From Cunninghamia lanceolata (lineage: Eukaryota > Streptophyta > Pinopsida > Cupressales > Cupressaceae): DNA of 64,000 nt. The stretch is from positions 1-64,000 of the forward strand of contig BSBN01001759.1 in assembly GCA_027924645.1 (NCBI GenBank), given 5' to 3'. The notes beneath the pieces were generated by a model. That model was given only the letters and a program-made list of their open reading frames with translations. It was not told where the DNA came from and did not search any database. Positions 23,827 to 34,195 of this stretch are shown here, piece after piece. The translations under genes and the position numbers were made by a program. Every line of letters begins with the position of its first letter. Position 1 is the stretch's first letter.

Positions 23827-24902
23827 TGTTATCAGTAAAATTGGATGAAATAAATAAGCATATCAAACCCAATAACACAATGAAATATGCAAATAACAAG
23901 ATTGAACAAATAAAGCACAAACCTCACAAACCTTGTTATCCTGCGGCTTCCATTAATCGCCTATCTGTTCTTGATATTGATTGTAATGAAGCCCTCAAAA
24001 GTGTATACTCCCTTGCTTGTTGAAGATGACAAGAATATAATAGATGTGATGTGAATGTGCCATGAAGATGAATTTCAAAGCAATGGGGTGATCTCAAGTA
24101 AATGGATAGTAATGGGGTACCAAAGGCGCACTAATAATTTGACAGAGTAATTATACTGAAAGCTTGGATTATAGAAATGGAAGAATAAGGTTCCATTTAT
24201 AGACTCAGAAGAGAAGAGATCAACGGTTGAGAAGAAATAAGAAGATCAATGGTTGAGAATGGTTGAGGAATGTGCGCGAATAGAAAGAGGACAAGTGTCC
24301 AAGTTCCTTTATGCAACAAGGGAGTTAATTGAATAGATTGAAGAGTTAACAGAATTGATTGAGGAGTTGACTGAATAGATTAAGGAGTTAACTCAATGGA
24401 CTAATCAGTTAACTGGGTTGATTGGGGAGTTGACTGATTTGACTAATCAGTTAAGTGAATTGATTGATTAGTGAACTCAAATGACTAATTAGTTAACATA
24501 TTTGATTGATGAGTTAACTAATTTTGACTAGAGGATAAATAGGACATGTGGGTGAGGGAATATTAGCTAATTAAATATTTGAAATATTTAATTACATGTG
24601 CAACATGGTGAGGTGGATAGATGAGGTGGATTGGTGAGGTGGGTTGATGAGGTGGATTTGTGAAATTAGGACTTAGGATAGAGGAATTTAAGATTAATTA
24701 AATAATGTAGGAATATTTAATTATGTGAGACATTAGAAGAATTTAGGGAATTTAATTAAATAAATTAATTTTATTTAATTATGGGATAATGAACGAATCA
24801 AATAAAGTTAGAATAATTATTCAATTGATAGAAGAAATAAGAATTAAGATAAATATTAAAATATTTACTTAATTTGACATGAGCCAATTTTAGGTGTATA
24901 CA
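23827..24902 (-). repeat. 3' LTR of the ~10-kb element
   Basis: On the plus strand it begins TGTTATCAG and ends GTGTATACA. The whole LTR is 1,076 bp, with a polypurine tract directly adjoining. It matches 32819-33840 with scattered substitutions. Confidence 0.85.
24314..24525. repeat. ~22-bp minisatellite inside LTR
   Basis: About nine imperfect units of GAGTTAACTGAATTGATTGA alternating with AATCAGTTAACT forms. The array is repeated in the other LTR at 33310-33520, so it predates the insertion. The alternating GTTAAC sense gives it local inverted-repeat character. Confidence 0.75.
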
Positions 24903-24918
24903 TTTTGCCCCTCTTTGA
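24903..24918 (-). other. Polypurine tract of the ~10-kb element
   Basis: The minus strand reads AAAGAGGGGCAAAA directly before the LTR start TGTATACACC. It supports the minus orientation. Confidence 0.75.
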
Positions 24919-27884
24919 AGCGATGTGTTTTATCATGTTGTTTCAAAGAAAAAGATTGTCTGACAATGATACATGCCCCAGTTTGCCCCTGGTACAAGTT
25001 TGACGATAGGATGCCCCCTCGAAAGATTGGACGGGGAAGTTAAGGTGAAAGGCGTGAGATGGACAATCTCATGATGAAGAAGGTGAAAAATAGGTTAGAA
25101 TGAAGAAATTGATTGAAGAAGAGCTGAATGATATGCTGCGTAAGATAAAATGATAACACACACAAGCAAGTGAGCAAGTATGCACAAATGATACAAGAAC
25201 AAACAAGGTATTGCCCCTATCAAGCTGTAAACCAATTGATTAATTGATAATGATATACGACAGTGTTGTCATGGCAGGGAACGATATATCCTTGGAGCAA
25301 CTTGAAGGATAATGTCTGGTTTCAGGAAATGAAACATGTCATGTAAGACGTGTGTATTGGTTTGATTTCGACAATGCAACATCCTGTATAAGACAATTGA
25401 TTTATAATTGATTGAGTTGAATTATGACTAGACAAGGATCAAGACCATTGATTGCGATTGGATCATTTGACAAGATTGACTTGACTTGATCGGTATGGAT
25501 TAAGGATAGACTTGCATTTGGATCATTGCTTGGACTGACAGATACAACTGTTGACAAGAGATATGATGATAGATAGAAAGTTGATTGATAGAAGAATGAC
25601 TCACAAGCTTTGAATTGTAGACATTGATACTCTGCATAGAATCTTTATTGCATGGGATATGGATACGAATATGAAATACAATTGGATACGGTATAGGTAT
25701 GGATATGGAATGTAATTGGATATGTTATGGATATGGAATGCAAATGGATTTTGCCATCTTGATATTGCAAGTATTTTGAAGTACCTATTTCATCATTGGG
25801 CAATTTTTTGGGGTACTTTTTCCAAATGTTGTAAGTTAATACAAGCATCTAGGTATAATTGAATCGAGATGACCTGAGTATTACTTACATGGATTTTGAT
25901 ATAGCAAGTCGATACAAGCATCTAGTCAAAATTGAATCTAGATGACCTGAGTATTTCTTGCGTTTCAACAAACAAGGATTGCCCCCGTTCATGTTAGACC
26001 TTTGAAATCTTCAATGATCTTTTTGTCGATCATGTCATTACAAGGCTTCACATTACAAAAGATTAATCCACAAACAGTAGACAAAGAAAATGATTATGCC
26101 CCCATTATAGCATCTGTAGATTTTGGAATCCTCGAGTAGCATAGAAAGACATAATAACAAAAATCAAGACTTTAAGGCGCAACTAATCGAAACAAAACAT
26201 TATTGTATTAGATGTATCTTTCTTGCCATAATTTAGATAGAATCATGTGGATCAGTTCGCTTGTTTACTTGCTTTGCTTTGGATAGGTTGATGTCTTGTG
26301 CTAAAACTTTTGTTTGAAAGCGGGATCTAATTTGCACTTGCTTGCCTGGTGAAGGATACCACAATCCTTATTGGTGAAAACAGACCCTAAGGGATTGACC
26401 TAGTGCCTCGGGGGTGCATTTGATAATGGCCTTGCCTACGTGACGACATAGACGCTATGTAGTTCGGGACTTGGACTATGGATGGACTAGAGGATAAATG
26501 ACAAGATATGGATTGGATGGGAAGCAGAGCCTCGGGGATGCATTAATAATGGCCTTGCCTAGGTGACGACGCAGAGGTAACGTAGTTCAGAACTTTGACT
26601 TAGACGCGGACGGACTAGAGGAGAATTTTGGATAGCCTTAATGCTAGATACTGATGACAAGGCAACACCACGGATAGGCAGATGGATCTGAGTGATAGTA
26701 GATACAGATGGTTAGGTAGAAGAAAACAAGGATGTGATCTCCAAGGACTATGTCGCATAAGAATAACATGCCCCATTGTAGGTAGGATACTTAGGATTTT
26801 TCGTGGCAATGTTTTAAGACGATAGGAGGATGAGAGCACAATTAAGGTTTTGCGTGCTGCTCTAGGGACAAGGTGAGTCAAGAGACATCTAAAACATTTG
26901 TCAACATTGTACCCCCAATCTTTCTCAAGATTAAATAATAGAGGAATGGAGGATTAGGATGGAAGGACTCAATAGTATAGGTATACAATGGATAGAAGGA
27001 TAGGATAGGAAATGGAATGGAAGGAAACTGATAGGAGAAGAGTTATATGCCGATGAGACAAGGTGTCCCCAAGTGTTGGTGACATGGAAGATCAACTTAC
27101 ACACGATGCTTGTTTGCTAGGTTTTCATCATGGTACTTATCCAAGGCGCTTGTTTGCCAGGTTTTCACCATTGGACGAAAGGATTTTTCTTTTTTTCTTC
27201 TTCTTTTTTTTTAGATAGGAGAAGGTGGATGGATGTTGTCGCACAGACTATGTCATGTGTTCCCATATATGTTGGTAGGGGATTGCATGAAAGTGATATG
27301 GTGTAGGTAGACAGTGGATTATGATGCAAAATATGGAGGGAAGACTTATGCAAAAGCATGGACCATAGGAATAGGATGAGGAAGATATGTAGGATAATAG
27401 TGGAAGGAAGGGGAGATGGAGGTACTTGAAAATATTGTGGAATGGAAGGGAATCATGACCAATGGTTGCACATATCGTGATAAACATGGAAGTTAGTGAT
27501 GGGAAAGTAGTGTAGGAAGCAACGAAGACTTTTGCTTGTGGATGAATAATGTAGACATGTAGGGATCCACATAGACTGAGTATTGTCTTGATTTTTGTTC
27601 GTCATGTGGGATGGAAGAATTTGAGACTTATGGATGGAATGGGAGAAAGTAGACGGTTGGGGTTCTTGAGAGGTGGATGCCTCATGTAACTTGAGGGCTT
27701 TTTGCTTAGGTACCCAAACCATTTTGCTTTTAGATAATACCTATGGAGGTATGGGCTTGGGTGTATGCAACTTTTATGCAACTTCAGAGGTAATGATTTG
27801 TTGGATGCAGACCCACACCTTTTTCAGTTTGGCATATAGGTGTGTTGGTGCATGCAGCTCTGGAGAAGGATGTTTCTTTGAATC
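24919..27884 (-). other. 3' untranslated interior of the ~10-kb element
   Basis: No coding domain found. A ~125-bp-offset imperfect direct repeat (CCTCGGGG.TGCATT...ATGGCCTTGCCTA) occupies about 26402-26490 and 26527-26615. A minisatellite of GGATATGGAATGTAATTGGATAT type lies at 25655-25750. GCTTGTTTGC.AGGTTTTCA occurs twice near 27110-27165. The absence of any pol remnant over 3 kb argues for an ancestrally pol-less element. Confidence 0.6.
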
Positions 27885-29843
27885 TTAGCTTTTGTATCCT
27901 AGGTCATGAGGACTCTTAGGATTTTTGATTTGATAGGTAGAGGTATCCAAATGTTTGCCTTTGAAATCTTTTGGGATGGTGGAAATAGAGTTGGTGGAAG
28001 CTCTTTGCTTAGACAACATGTGCATCTGCTGGTCATGATTTAGATTATTAGAAAATTCATAGATGGATGAATAAGGTGTTGGAAGAAGTGGTGATAAAAT
28101 GTATTGAGGGCTATTAGGAGTTGGAAGTAGTAGAGGTAGATTGGATGGTGGAAGGTGTATGGTCACATGCTTTTGGGATGTGTATGATAAGGGAGGTGGG
28201 ATGGCGACATATGTTTTGGGGATATGATGGTTTTTGCAATGGAAAGTGGGGGATGTAGGAGGCATGGAGGAAATACCAACATCTTGAGTTTGTTCACCTT
28301 GGGGTATGTATCCAAGGCCGTATGAATGAGGAGGAACATTGACATGGACAGGCTCCAAAATACCTTGTTCGTGAAGGCCTAAGCCTTTACCTTGATAGTT
28401 CATATGTTGGAGCATGTGGTGGACATCAGGATTATGTATAGGTGGAACACTAGACACAAGTTCCTTATTGGATGGAGAAGGTGAGATAGAGGATAATGGT
28501 TGTTGGTGTGCTGAGGAGGAACACTCATGAATGAAGGTGGTAAGACCAAGGATATATGGTGGGGGATCTGTAACATGGTCGATAATGGATGACAGAGGAT
28601 TATTATTGGTTTGATCTTCTATACTTGCTTGGGAGGCAAGTGTCTCATCAAAGGAAGTGGAAGTTGTTGGATCATAGATAGGACTAGATGGGGTTATAAG
28701 CTCAGGACCATGGAATGCATAAAGTTGGCTAAGAGGATCATCATGGTCTGCTTGATCATAGATAGGCTCTTGATCATAGATAGACTCTTGATCATAGATG
28801 GGATTAAAGTGCTTGTGCATTGGTTTTTCATCAACAATAATATCTTGATCATAGAAGAGATATAGGTTATGGAGAGGTTGGAATAGGATCCCTTGCTCAT
28901 GGATTGGATCAAGTTGCTCATGGGTAGTTTCTTCATCAAAGGTAGTATCTTGATCACATAGGTTATGGATATATTGGAATTGGATCTTTTGCTCATGTGT
29001 AGGGATAGGATCATCGAAAAGATAAAGGTTATGTATGGGTTGGATTAGGGTGCTTTGATCTTTATTTAGACAAAGGTCTAATGTTTCCACTTGTTCTAAA
29101 GTGTGCTCTTGACATAACTCTTGGGATTTTTGAATGGAAGTGGAGATAGAGGTCTCTTGGATAGGATCTTGGTCGACAATATGAAGGTGTGATGAACCTT
29201 GACTTTGGTTCATGGTAGGAGGTTCTTCAATAAGCTCAAGGGGTTGCAGATTACATGATGAGGTTGTAGGATTTGGCATGTTATTGGAAGAATCTTTGGT
29301 AAGGTCGAGGACCAGCGTTTGGGGATATGGTTGACTCTCTGCTAGTAGCCCTTGGATCACATCATTGGTAGGTGTATGGGTAGGTGAATGAGGTAATGGA
29401 TGAGTGGATTTGGAGTTCTCCATAGCTTTTCTTTTGTTGTATAAATTTAGAAAAACTCTTTTCCATAACTCATCCGAGGATTCTTTGGTTGTCAGTTTAG
29501 AGCTTGGGGAACTCGATGGCAGTGTTGGCGTAGGACTGAGATGCTTTGGGATATGTGTCTTAGAAGATGGTGAAGGGGGACTAGTAGACAAAGTGGTATA
29601 CAATTTATAACTTGAGGTGGTGTTTGCCTTGTCAGGTGCATCATTAAGACAAGAAAAGGATGTATGAGTTTGGGGCGAGGCGTAGCTAGTACTGGTATGT
29701 TCAACTTGCAAGATTGTCATTTCTTGTTGTAAGACTTGAAGCTCTTGAGCAATTGCTATGCAATCTTGGGGCGAGGGACCTAAGGTTATTTGCAATTGTA
29801 GGTATTGGAGTTTCTGAGCAAGTACTTCTAATTGGTTTGTCAT
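27885..29843 (-). CDS. 652-codon Pro/Ser/Gln-rich retroelement protein with G-patch-like motif
   Basis: An intact 652-codon frame starts MTNQLEVLAQKLQYLQLQ at 29843. Residues 1-48 are a Leu/Gln-rich amphipathic coiled coil. Residues 50-250 are Ser/Thr/Pro-rich and probably disordered. Residues 270-370 hold degenerate repeats around PIHNLYLFDD, PLHNLYLFYDQD and IYDQE. Near residue 480 comes YQGKGLGLHEQGI ... HSYGLGY, the glycine pattern of a G-patch, which many plant Gypsy elements carry beside gag-pro. No CCHC knuckle or DTGA protease motif is seen. It is the element's only long ORF. It may be a gag-pro remnant that became an accessory or packaging protein. Survival of the frame despite LTR divergence is notable. 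Confidence 0.7.
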   Translation of the reverse strand: MTNQLEVLAQKLQYLQLQITLGPSPQDCIAIAQELQVLQQEMTILQVEHTSTSYASPQTHTSFSCLNDAPDKANTTSSYKLYTTLSTSPPSPSSKTHIPKHLSPTPTLPSSSPSSKLTTKESSDELWKRVFLNLYNKRKAMENSKSTHPLPHSPTHTPTNDVIQGLLAESQPYPQTLVLDLTKDSSNNMPNPTTSSCNLQPLELIEEPPTMNQSQGSSHLHIVDQDPIQETSISTSIQKSQELCQEHTLEQVETLDLCLNKDQSTLIQPIHNLYLFDDPIPTHEQKIQFQYIHNLCDQDTTFDEETTHEQLDPIHEQGILFQPLHNLYLFYDQDIIVDEKPMHKHFNPIYDQESIYDQEPIYDQADHDDPLSQLYAFHGPELITPSSPIYDPTTSTSFDETLASQASIEDQTNNNPLSSIIDHVTDPPPYILGLTTFIHECSSSAHQQPLSSISPSPSNKELVSSVPPIHNPDVHHMLQHMNYQGKGLGLHEQGILEPVHVNVPPHSYGLGYIPQGEQTQDVGISSMPPTSPTFHCKNHHIPKTYVAIPPPLSYTSQKHVTIHLPPSNLPLLLPTPNSPQYILSPLLPTPYSSIYEFSNNLNHDQQMHMLSKQRASTNSISTIPKDFKGKHLDTSTYQIKNPKSPHDLGYKS

Positions 29844-31854
29844 CTTTACAGAAACTGATAGAAGGCCGAAAAAGCTTATTGTGTTGGATGCGGAGCTTCA
29901 GATGCGCAGTTTCAAATGGTAAATGCACAGCAAGTCGAGGTAAATGCACGATTCTGGCAGAGGATAAATGCGTAGCTTTGGTTTCTGCTAATGATTTTAC
30001 AAAGTTTTTGACACATTTTTTAGTGCTCTTTGGATTCTTGGTTGCAAGTCAGTTTTTTTTATCTGATTTTTCTCAATTATGGTAGGAAAACACATCAAAC
30101 ACAAAGAATGTATTCATGGTTTTTGATTTTTTTGTATTTTTCCTTTTGGACTCTTTTTGACAAAAAAACAATTATAATCCTAGGCTTCAAAGGACAATAT
30201 AAACTGAATTCTCACTATCTCTAGTGAGGCATCTTCGGGAGGTGATAATTGCCCTTCCCTGCACCAACTTATAGGGGTTTTTGGCTACTAAAATAGGGAT
30301 GACTAGTAAGTGCAACCATTCGAGTGGTTATACATGCGGCAGCACTACTCTCTGTTATGGAGTCTCCCAGCCTGCAAGGGTTGCGCCTTGGAGGGTTTTG
30401 GGGGAGGTTGGCTGTCCGTATAACACAACTTCACTCGTTGTTTGAAGCTTTCGCTCCAAACACAATTTATTTAGAGTGGCTCAGCAAGGCTTGGCTTTAG
30501 CCTGCTACCACTTAGGGTTGTTCCCACTTGGACAGGCGGGCATCCAAGGGAAGGCACCTCTAAAGGTTATACACGCAAAATGATAAATCTGACATTCTAG
30601 TCACCCAATAAAGGGGAGAGCATAAACCTATTGTCATTCTGAAGACATGGTAAACAATGGTTTATCCAATCCTAATTAAAATGAGAAAAACTATATGCGT
30701 TATTCTAGTTGGGCACACACACAATTGTTAACTTTGAAGTGATTGGGAGATAGCAATGATTCTTTCCTTTGCAAGATAGCAATATTCTTAACTTAAAGAG
30801 ATAGCAATATGACAAATATGGCAATGATTTCGTTACTACCCTCCTAGTTAAAAACTATGTGAGATTTGCATGCATATGTTGAATTTCCTAATTAGAGCTA
30901 GATTAAAATTGTATGCAAGTTGCATGAATAATGGTTTACTCCTGCTTAATTAGAACTAGATGAAAATTGTATGCAAGTTGCATGAACAATGGTTTACTCC
31001 TTGCTAATTAGAACTAGATGAAAATTGTATGCAAGTTGCACGAGAGTGCCTAAATCAATCCTATTCAACACGTAGTGAAAAAAGATTATCTTCAGTGGAC
31101 GTTTTGCACCAAACTGGATTAGTAGTCTCCTGATGTCCACCTGTAGTCCACAAAAATAAAAATGAATCAAGAAGTTTGTAAATCAAATGTTTAGTTGAAA
31201 AATATATAATCTAGAAAATTTCATGAAAGTATGATTTTTGACAGCAAAATAGATATGAAAATCAGAATCTACACAAAATTCTATGCTGTTTTAAAAAAAA
31301 TCATGAAAATTCAATAAAAAATGCCAAAGTTATGGTCGTTTGAAGTTTTCAAGGTAAAGTTGACTTTGACTGATTATACCTAATGAAGTTGACCAAAAAG
31401 GCTGAAAATGCTTGTACCACTAAAAAGTAGAGAGAATCATCTTTCTAATGACTATAAATTTGTGAAAATCTGATTTGTTTCAAGAAAGTTACACCAAAAA
31501 GAAAAAAATAGCCTACTTGGGCATGTAAAAGCAATTCAGGTAGTTAATGGACCACTAGTGGTTTGCACCAATGTGGTCGCATGGATGGTTTGCTGCTGGT
31601 AGGTTAAGTTAATTTTTAAGGGTTTCGTTAATGTCCTTGGTCACCCATGTGACCAGGGCTAAGGGTCTTAAAAAAAAGAAACTAATTTAAAAAAAATAAA
31701 ACTTAAAATTTAGAAAATAAACTAAAACATTATTAAAAAAAAGTTAACCTAACCCTAAAATGTTTTGTTTTTGTTTTTGTTTTTATTTATATAATGTTTT
31801 GTGCTGTTTTGATTTTTTATATTTTCTAAAAAAAGTTTATATTTTTTTTTTGTG
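29844..31854 (-). other. 5' leader / interior of the ~10-kb element
   Basis: No gene seen. It contains three near-identical phrases (AAATTGTATGCAAGTTGCA) at about 30910, 30973 and 31022, and moderately GC-rich sequence at 30230-30570. The 30340-30570 stretch resembles a structured leader but is not identified. Confidence 0.5.
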
Positions 31855-32350
31855 CTGTGTGTGCAGGTGGTGGCTGGGCGGAGCTGCTAGGCGATGGGTG
31901 GTGGGCGAACAATGCAGGAGGCAGGGTTGGGAGGGGTTTGGGTGGTGGTACGGCACAAGGGTGGGCGGTGGTGAAGCAGGCGGCAGGGCGGGTGGTGGAT
32001 GACAGAGCAGGCGGCAGGATCTGGGTGCGGGCGGCAGAGCAGGGCAACGGCGGGATAGGAAGTGGGGAGAGGAGGGGAGGCGGGGAGGGGTCTGCGGGGG
32101 AGTGGGGAAGGGAGGGATAGGAGCGGGGAAAAGGGTGTGTGGGATAGGGGGAGGGTGTTTGGGAGTAGCAGGGGGCAGGGTTCGGGGGGTAGGGATCAGC
32201 GTAGGGCAGAGGGGAGCGGGCATTCTGGGAGGGCTTGGGCACAGAGGGTAGGGAGGGATGGGTGGGATGGGGGATGGCGAGGGCTGCGGGGGTGTTGGTG
32301 AGGGAAAGGGGGGGTTGGGGAGGCTAGTGTGCAGGGGCTTCGGCCCCTGC
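31855..32350. other. Strand-biased G-rich block
   Basis: About 500 bp that is very G-rich on the plus strand (runs such as GGGGAGGCGGGGAGGGG near 32070-32090 and GGGGGAGGGTG near 32148), set in extremely AT-rich flanks. It contains many potential G-quadruplex arrangements. Proline-rich minus translations and glycine-rich plus translations are products of composition. It lies in the leader of the ~10-kb element, so the RNA (minus) would be C-rich here. Confidence 0.75.
32329..32348. other. Perfect 8-bp hairpin with TTCG loop
   Basis: GCAGGGGC, TTCG, GCCCCTGC is a fully paired stem with the stable C(UUCG)G tetraloop arrangement. It closes the G-rich block at its right edge. The sequence is its own complement outside the loop, so the stem forms on either strand. 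Confidence 0.8.
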
Positions 32351-32796
32351 CAAAAATTAATTTTTATTTTATTTTATATTTTCTTTATCTTTTTTTAAAA
32401 GTTTGTTTAAATTTTTTATTTTTATTTTTATGTTTTTTATTTTTATTTTCTGTTGGTTTTGATTTTTTTAAAAAAATTTTGCTTTAAAAAAAAACAACTG
32501 AAATGCAATCTAAAAAATAGTGCTGTGTATTATTTTTTTTTTGTTTGTTGTTCTTTTGTTTGTTTGATTTTTTTACAAAAATAGGCCAAAAAGTAAAAAA
32601 AATTCAAAAAATTTCACGTAACAAAAACTACACAAATTATATGTTATTTTTCACTTGTGAGGCCTCCCGAGCTCAATGGTGAGGTCCGATTGAGCATAAG
32701 AGGTCGTGTATGAAAGTTGACATCCAAATTTGTAACAAAACACACCTGAAGCTCTAACAAGACACACTCAACAAAGCACTCATAAACAAGATGGGT

Positions 32797-32818
32797 TAGA
32801 TCACGGTGGGCGCTAGAA
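32797..32818 (-). other. Primer-binding-site-like sequence of the ~10-kb element
   Basis: The minus strand directly after the LTR end GATAACA reads TTCTAGCGCCCACCGTGATC. GCGCCCACCGTG resembles PBS sequences of plant Gypsy elements. It is not the initiator-Met type used by the other LTR elements here. Confidence 0.55.
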
Positions 32819-33840
32819 TGTTATCAAGAAAATTGGATGAAATAAATAAGCATATCAAACCCAATAACACAATGAAATATGCAAATAACAAGATTGAACA
32901 AATAAAGCACAAACCTCACAAACCTTGTTATCCTGTGGCTTCCATTGTTCACCTATTTGTTCTTGATCTTGATTGTAATGAAGCCCTCAAAAGTGTATAC
33001 TCCCTTACTTGTTGAAGATGACAAGAATAGAATGGTTGTGATATGAATGTGCTATGAAGATGAGATTCAAAGCAATGGGGTGATCTCAAGCAAATGGATA
33101 GTAATTGGGTGCCAAAGGCACGCTAATAATTCGACAGAGTAATTGTACTGAAAGCTTGGATTATAGAAATGGAAGAATAAGGTTCCATTTATAGACTCAG
33201 AAGAGAAGAGATCAACGGTTGAGAAGAAATAAGAAGATTAATGGTTGAGAATGGTTGAGGAATGTGCATGAATAGAAAGAGGACAAGTGTCCAAGTTTTT
33301 TTATGCAACAAGGGAGTTAACTGAATAGATTGAAGAGTTAACAGAATTGATTGAGGAGTTGACTAAATAAATTGAAGAGTTAACTCAATGGACTAATCAG
33401 TTAACTGGGTTGATTGGGGAGTTGACTGAATTGACTAATCAGTTAAGTGAATTGATTGATTAGTGAACTCAAATGACTAATTAGTTAACATATTTGATTG
33501 ATGAGTTAACTAATTTTGACTAGAGGATAAATAGGACATGTGGGTGAGGGAATATTAGCTAATTAAATATTTAAAATATTTAATTACATGTGCAACATGG
33601 TGAGGTGGAAAGATGAGGTGGATTGGCGAGCTGGGTTGATGAGGTGGATTTATGAAATTAGGACTTAGGATAGAGGAATTTAGGATTAATTAAATAATGT
33701 AGGATTATTTAATTATGTGAGATATTAGAAGAATTTAGGGAATTTAATTAAATAAATTGATTTTATTTAATTATGGGATAATGAACCAATCAAATAAACT
33801 TAGAATATTTATTCAATTGATAGAAGAAATAAGAATTAAG
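32819..33840 (-). repeat. 5' LTR of the ~10-kb element, outer end lost
   Basis: It begins TGTTATCAAG on the plus strand and tracks 23827-24845, including the GTTAAC minisatellite. Homology stops at GAATTAAGAT, where an (AT)n(AG)n tract starts, so the U3 terminus and the target duplication are missing. Confidence 0.85.

Positions 33841-33894
<54 letters not shown>
33841..33894. repeat. (AT)n(AG)n compound microsatellite
   Basis: About 12 AT units followed by about 15 AG units, exactly at the junction between the truncated LTR and a TIR-element fragment. Confidence 0.95.
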
Positions 33895-33896
<2 letters not shown>

Positions 33897-34195
33897 GATG
33901 AAATGATTAATTTAATTGGAGGTTTTGATTTGTTAATAGGTTGAATAATAATTTGACAAGTAACAGTAGGAACACAAGGGATGGGATAGATGGGAAGCAT
34001 TCCTCTATTTTCTATGAATTTCTATAGACTGTGAATTATGTAAGGCATGTAATGCATTCAAGTGTAACTTGCTAGAATAATGAAACCTTCATTTTGTACT
34101 AATTTGGACTTCAATAGATTATAAATTCCTTATTTTTCATAGACAACATCCCGCCCAAATTGAAGAGGCTACAAAAAACAAGTATGGATATTATT
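33895..34195. mobile_element. TIR / fold-back element fragment, copy 3
   Basis: It matches 7150-7460: the left arm (AATTGGAGGTTTTGAT, GGAACACAAGGGATGGG) and interior through CTACAAAAAACAAGTAT. No right arm is present. It keeps the arm spacer (TTTGACAAGTAACAGTAGG). Confidence 0.6.

Larger units (their letters stand above)
23827..33840 (-). mobile_element. Non-autonomous LTR retrotransposon, ~10 kb, Gypsy-like
   Basis: Two direct repeats (23827-24902 and 32819-33840) flank an 8-kb interior. On the minus strand the order is LTR, a PBS-like GCGCCCACCGTG, a long leader, one 652-codon ORF, a ~3-kb tail, PPT (AAAGAGGGGCAAAA), and an LTR starting TGTATACACC. No protease active site, RT or integrase is visible, so it must have been mobilised in trans. 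The LTRs differ at roughly 6% of positions over the 570 bp I compared, so the insertion is old. Its 5' LTR lost its outermost ~55-60 bp where a microsatellite begins. The PBS and G-patch favour Gypsy over Copia. Confidence 0.8.

Noticed and set aside
24314..24525. Regularly spaced repeat as a CRISPR-like array
   Set aside because: Repeats abut with no unique spacers and lie in a plant LTR; it is a minisatellite.
27885..29843. The 652-codon ORF as a host gene
   Set aside because: It lies between LTRs with PBS and PPT in the same orientation and has a retroelement G-patch pattern.
31826..32301. Overlapping proline- and glycine-rich frames on both strands
   Set aside because: All frames stay open because of the G/C-rich composition; no domain is present.
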